A stretch of 64,000 bases of DNA from Phoenix dactylifera (taxonomy: Eukaryota > Streptophyta > Magnoliopsida > Arecales > Arecaceae): the NCBI RefSeq assembly GCF_009389715.1, contig NC_052395.1:23183982-23247981 (forward strand), read 5' to 3'. The position numbers were made by a program, and so were the translations under genes. This document shows positions 60,455 through 64,000 of this stretch, in pieces. Under the pieces are notes generated by a model. It made no database searches, was not told where the DNA came from, and worked only from the letters and a program-made list of their open reading frames with translations. Each line of letters begins with the position of its first letter. Position 1 is the first letter of the stretch.

Positions 60455-61204
60455 ATGGAGGGCCTTCCCCTTGGTGCTCGCTTCCAGCCTAGTGATCAAG
60501 AGATACTGTTCTACCTCTGCTATCATGCCGTGTTTTGCCAGCCTCTTGATGGTGGATTCATTATGAACGGGGACCTTAGATATTTTCAGGTGGAGCATCC
60601 CCCAGGTAAATTCCATACAGAGCCAGCATTCACCCCAATATTCATTTGATTCGCAAACGCCTAACTCTTGGTCGATTTGGCTCCTGTAGACGTTCGCAGT
60701 TTGGGGAGACTGTACTACTACACACAGTGCTTCTACAGGCTGGTGCGGGGTCGACCGACTCGAGATCGGCGCACCGTCGACGGGAGGGGCCGCTGGAAAT
60801 CTACCGATGGACAAAAGACCATCTACGAGAGTAGCGAGATTGTGGGGTACAAGCAGGATTTCAGATTTCGCCGACTGGAAGCTCCTGGAGAAGAGGTCTC
60901 AACAACTTGGGTCATGACTGAGTACACCCTTCGTTCCAACAAGAGCAACAACAACAACATGGTAACTGCTCTGGTTCCATTTTTATTTTTCTATGTTCTA
61001 TATTCTATATTTTCATTTTTATTTTGTTTAGTTTTTGGGAACAATGTATTTATTATGCTGCGATACATGAGACAGTGTCATACCGCTTGAACTGAACTCA
61101 AGAAGCTCAACTACTTATGCCGCAGGTTAGTGCTGATTTTTTTTTCCTTCTTCCCATAAGCACAGATTGCTGTATGCGTGCTGCGTAACACAAGAGAAGG
61201 CTAA
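60455..61204 (+). CDS. NAC-B: small NAC-domain-only protein
   Basis: Exons 60455-60605, 60690-60961 and 61166-61204 join in frame to 153 aa. Exon 1 starts MEGLPLGARFQPSDQEILFYL, a diverged form of the NAC start LPPGFRFHPTDEELVxxYL, and ends FQVEHPP. Exon 2 gives LGRLYYYTQCFYRLVRGRPT, GRGRWKSTDGQKTIYESSEI (subdomain D, GYWKATGxD), VGYKQDFRFR and TWVMTEYTL. Exon 3 gives IAVCVLRNTREG then TAA, in the place of the VLCRIxxK end of the domain. Both introns are GT-AG in phases identical to NAC-A. The usual long C-terminal regulatory region is absent: typical NAC factors have about 300 aa. Key basic residues of the DNA-contacting strand are partly kept (KST, YKQ). It is the better conserved member of the cluster. 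Confidence 0.85.
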
Positions 61205-63039
61205 GGCCGAGGGACCACCCATTACGAAGTTGTTTGAGCTCTATCAGATTACAAGCCTGGAGGCGATTGTTATATCTTTCGTTGTATCTTTTGGAACAAT
61301 TTATGTACTTTTTGCCTTTCCTTCTTTTTGTCCTTCTACGTGTCTAGATAAGCATATGGGCTGCATCTATCAAGCTCCTTAGCATGGTGTGCGCTTGTTC
61401 CTTTTGCTATGATAAATATGTGTAGTTGTTGCTCCCGGCTTGGATTTCCTGCAGCAATTACTCGAGAATATTTTTTACGTTTTCCCATCGCAAGTAGCCT
61501 TTGCTGATTTCCTATGGATTTCCATGCTTCCTGTTCAATTGTTCTTGTGATAAATAATTTTCTCCTCTTCCTAAGTTTTTTAGAGCACGTCTCCACGGTT
61601 TGTAATTATACTAATTTGTCTTTTCCTGCCTTTTTCCCCTTGAGAGAGGAGGGGTCAATCGGGCGATGGCTATTCGTACTCCACGGGATGATAGGTATGG
61701 GATATTGAGCGAAAAAATGACGTCACCTTTAGAGAAGACTCTTCCGCATAAATGAGCTTGGACCCACGCGGCTTTTAATGTGCTTTTTTTTGTGTGTTGA
61801 CTTTTTTTTTCCGTAGAAAGAGGTGCAACAGTAATAGTACGGGTGCAGCATTAGAGACATCAATATGTTTTTTTTTAGAATAATACAATATAGATACAAA
61901 ATATGATGTCACGACTTGATCCAAAGCTAAAGCATGGGATCCGTATCTGCTCGAAGGGATATAATACAATAGCTAAAATCCCATTTGATTGGGTGGAGTT
62001 TCTTTATAATATGTACAAAAATAATTAGACGAGCAAAATAAAAAAAAAATTACAGCAGTTATTAAAATTTAAAATTTGAATTGAAAAAAAGTAGGAGAAA
62101 AAGAAGAAGAAAAAGAAGAAGAAAAATACAACAAATGGAAGTGGTGCATCTAGAACATGCTGCTTTTTGGCAGTGTCAATGTTCTGGTTGAATTGAATCT
62201 GTTTTGGTTATATATTATTTGTGAATTGTTTTCGAAGTATAAAGGGAATGGAACTTGTTGAATATTGCTACCTATACAGGACTTGAGCCTAAGCGCATGA
62301 TTCAAACAAGGTGACTGCTGCGTGGAGTACGAGTTCAATTACGCTTGAGAACAACTTGTAGGTTCAACAGGCACTGAAATCTTGGCTGCTAGTATCTGGA
62401 CACGACAAAATCCTTGGATGGGCAGCACCTGGATCTAAACTTGTCCCTAGTCCGGTTCTAAGATGGGAGATACTCCGTCCACGTGACCTAATTACTTGAT
62501 ATCACTTTTTGTCATTAAGATGAAGATTTACAAAGAGATTGGATCAACCTTCTTCCCCTGTGGAACTAGTAGGAAATAATTTAATTTAATGTAAACTGAA
62601 ACTCGGACTGTTATCATTTCTGTCGCATTCCAAACCAATCTTTCGAGCCGAACTTTTGACATGACCGCATGCCTCCTAGAACATAACTCTAGGACGGATC
62701 AAGTGCCCCTGATTCGATGTTGGAGGAGGGCCAGCCCTCCCCTCTTAGCTGATCAAACCTTATCCGGTCCGGTTGGATCGACCGGTCATTATACTTTACT
62801 TGAGATGCAGTTGCATGTAGAATATCGGGTAATGTGATCTGAATTGAAAGTGTCCTATGTCTACTAGCGTGCTATTTTCTGTAATTCTTGTTGTTTTTAG
62901 ATAGATTTCCTTATATGGAGTTAATTATCTTGTTAATATAATTTATATGTCCACTTCAATCAAGCTTTCTAACCTTAATTATCAGAACAATATAAGTGAC
63001 ATAAATGGAGGACATCCACGGCAAGACATCGATAGAAAT
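61205..63039. other. Intergenic between NAC-B and NAC-C
   Basis: The 3' region of NAC-B is followed by AT-rich DNA with a (GAA)n run (62095-62125). From about 62986 the sequence is homologous to the 3' side of NAC-A (58655 onward). Confidence 0.4.
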
Positions 63040-63716
63040 CTGTATAACTAGCAATGTGGTCAGACCGGTCTTCTGCCTTGAGCTTCCCTCCTCTTGGTTT
63101 GCGCAGAGGCCCTTCTGCACTCAATCGGAACCAAACGAAAAAGGCAGCATCAACCATTAAAAGAGCTGTTATAATGTACATCATAAACTAATTCAAGTGG
63201 CAACGTTCTATTTATAAAAGTCATGCATGAACTCCTCCTCTCACCTTATTTTTATCGTTCTTATTGGGATAAAGGGTGTACTTTGTCATGACCCACGTCC
63301 AGGGGTCATTTCCTCGTGGAAAAAAGTTGAACAAGATAGTAATAAGATAGTAATAAGACAGTAATAAGGCTGTAATAAGATAGTAATAAGATAGCAATTC
63401 ATGTGTAATTTGTCACCTTATTTTTATCTGCTATTTCTCTGCCGAAGCGCTGCCAGTAACCACTACCATTGGCGGCGTGCCCCCCCTCGGTCTTGAGGTT
63501 CTTGGCGCACTCAACATAGTGATAAGATACACCTGATGAGCAGCCACGCGTGCTCCCACCTACAAGAAAAGCTAGTGAAGAAGATTGCGGGGCAGCAGAA
63601 CCAGAGTATCGATGCAGTCAAGAAGATTACCATGTAGTAGATCGGGCCGGCAATGGTAAGGATTGCGAACTGGATCAATCGCTCCCTACGATGGCCCAAT
63701 GTGACCACCATCGTAT
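63040..63716 (-). pseudogene. NAC-C: decayed paralogue of NAC-A
   Basis: On the minus strand exon 1 (to 63631), exon 2 (from 63559) and exon 3 (from 63114) align with NAC-A. Several lesions are visible. The part of exon 1 with the start codon and DQELL motif is missing through a deletion of about 286 bp. A TAG interrupts the remaining exon 1 (63686-63688). Exon 2 is split by an (AATAAGATAGT)n-like array (63333-63400). Exon 3 lacks the stop used by NAC-A. Recognisable pieces are SYHYVECAKNLKTEG, GSGYWQRFGREI, TWVMTKYTLYPNK and CANQEEGSSRQ. It keeps a more canonical GYW motif than NAC-A. Confidence 0.8.
63333..63400 (+). repeat. (AGTAATAAGAT)n-like minisatellite inside NAC-C exon 2
   Basis: Six to seven imperfect units of about 11 bp (GATAGTAATAA) interrupt the coding homology with NAC-A. 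Confidence 0.85.
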
Positions 63717-64000
63717 TTTTTGAGGTACTTAAGGGTCTTGCCTCCTCCTTTGGAGGTTGGGAGTTGGGGTGGGGGTCGGGAGGGGAAGGGGTTGGGGGCG
63801 GCAAGATATGACACCCGGGTCCTTGAGGAGAGGAAAGGGTGGTGTTAGAGGGGGCGCGCCCGCTAGCCAGAGAGCCGACCCCATTCCATAGACAAAGACG
63901 AGGGACACAAGTGTTGTTCTCTGTCACCCTCCCTGGGAAGAGGAAAAGTGGTGGCGACCGGGTTCTACCCCTCATTATTTATAGTCCTGGAAGCTCCTGC
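63717..64000. promoter_or_regulatory. Upstream region of NAC-C; start of a further copy at the edge
   Basis: Positions 63729-63900 match the NAC-A upstream region (59597-59770), including GACACCCGGGTCCTTGAGGA. The last bases (TATTTATAGTCCTGG then AAGCTCCTGC, 63976-64000) match the NAC-B leader around 60418-60442, where CTGAAGCTCCTGC precedes the ATG by about 15 bp. A plus-strand NAC-B-like gene probably starts just beyond the window. Confidence 0.45.

Overview
This is plant nuclear DNA, most likely from a non-grass monocot such as a palm. The evidence is spliced genes with canonical GT-AG introns, plant-only families (CRK kinase, NAC, bHLH IVc, phytocyanin, chloroplast DUF1995), long TE-filled introns and many plant-type transposons. 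The palm guess rests on general resemblance and is weak. No rRNA, tRNA, CRISPR or bacterial feature is visible.

Layout. 1-1288: GC-rich repetitive DNA and the PBS and LTR of a minus-strand LTR element. 1729-2794: the last three exons of a cysteine-rich receptor-like kinase whose 5' part lies left of the window or is lost. 4844-5945: a Tourist-like DNA transposon. 6087-7070: a 5'-truncated LINE. 8410-9438: an intronless DUF1995 chloroplast protein (minus). 12700-13014: a small conserved plant protein of unknown function (minus). 16262-17895: a non-autonomous hAT element with a perfect 8-bp target duplication. 18068-30526: a Copia element (minus) split by a gag-only Ty3/gypsy-type element (22689-28290, plus); both carry perfect 5-bp target duplications. 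32515-32861: a SINE inserted about 100 bp upstream of the start codon of a four-exon TauE/SafE transporter gene (32968-37791, plus). 38196-39337: another truncated LINE. 39717-40155: a 439-bp TRIM. 43555-45146: a two-exon uclacyanin-type blue copper protein (plus). 48417-55828: a five-exon ILR3/bHLH115-type transcription factor (minus), probably an iron-homeostasis regulator. 56308-56739: a small hAT MITE. 58743-64000: a cluster of very small NAC-domain-only genes.

The NAC cluster is the most unusual gene content. NAC-A (58743-59338, minus, 141 aa) and NAC-B (60455-61204, plus, 153 aa) stand head to head. Both have three exons with matching intron phases, and both stop just after the NAC domain with no transcription-regulatory tail. 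A decayed paralogue, NAC-C (about 63040-63716, minus), lies 4.4 kb further on. The last bases of the window match the NAC-B leader, so the divergent pair appears to be tandemly duplicated. The conserved membrane-like reading frames in this area are out-of-frame readings of NAC exon 1, intron 1 and exon 2.

Gene structures were derived by hand from reading frames, splice signals and family knowledge. No database search was run.
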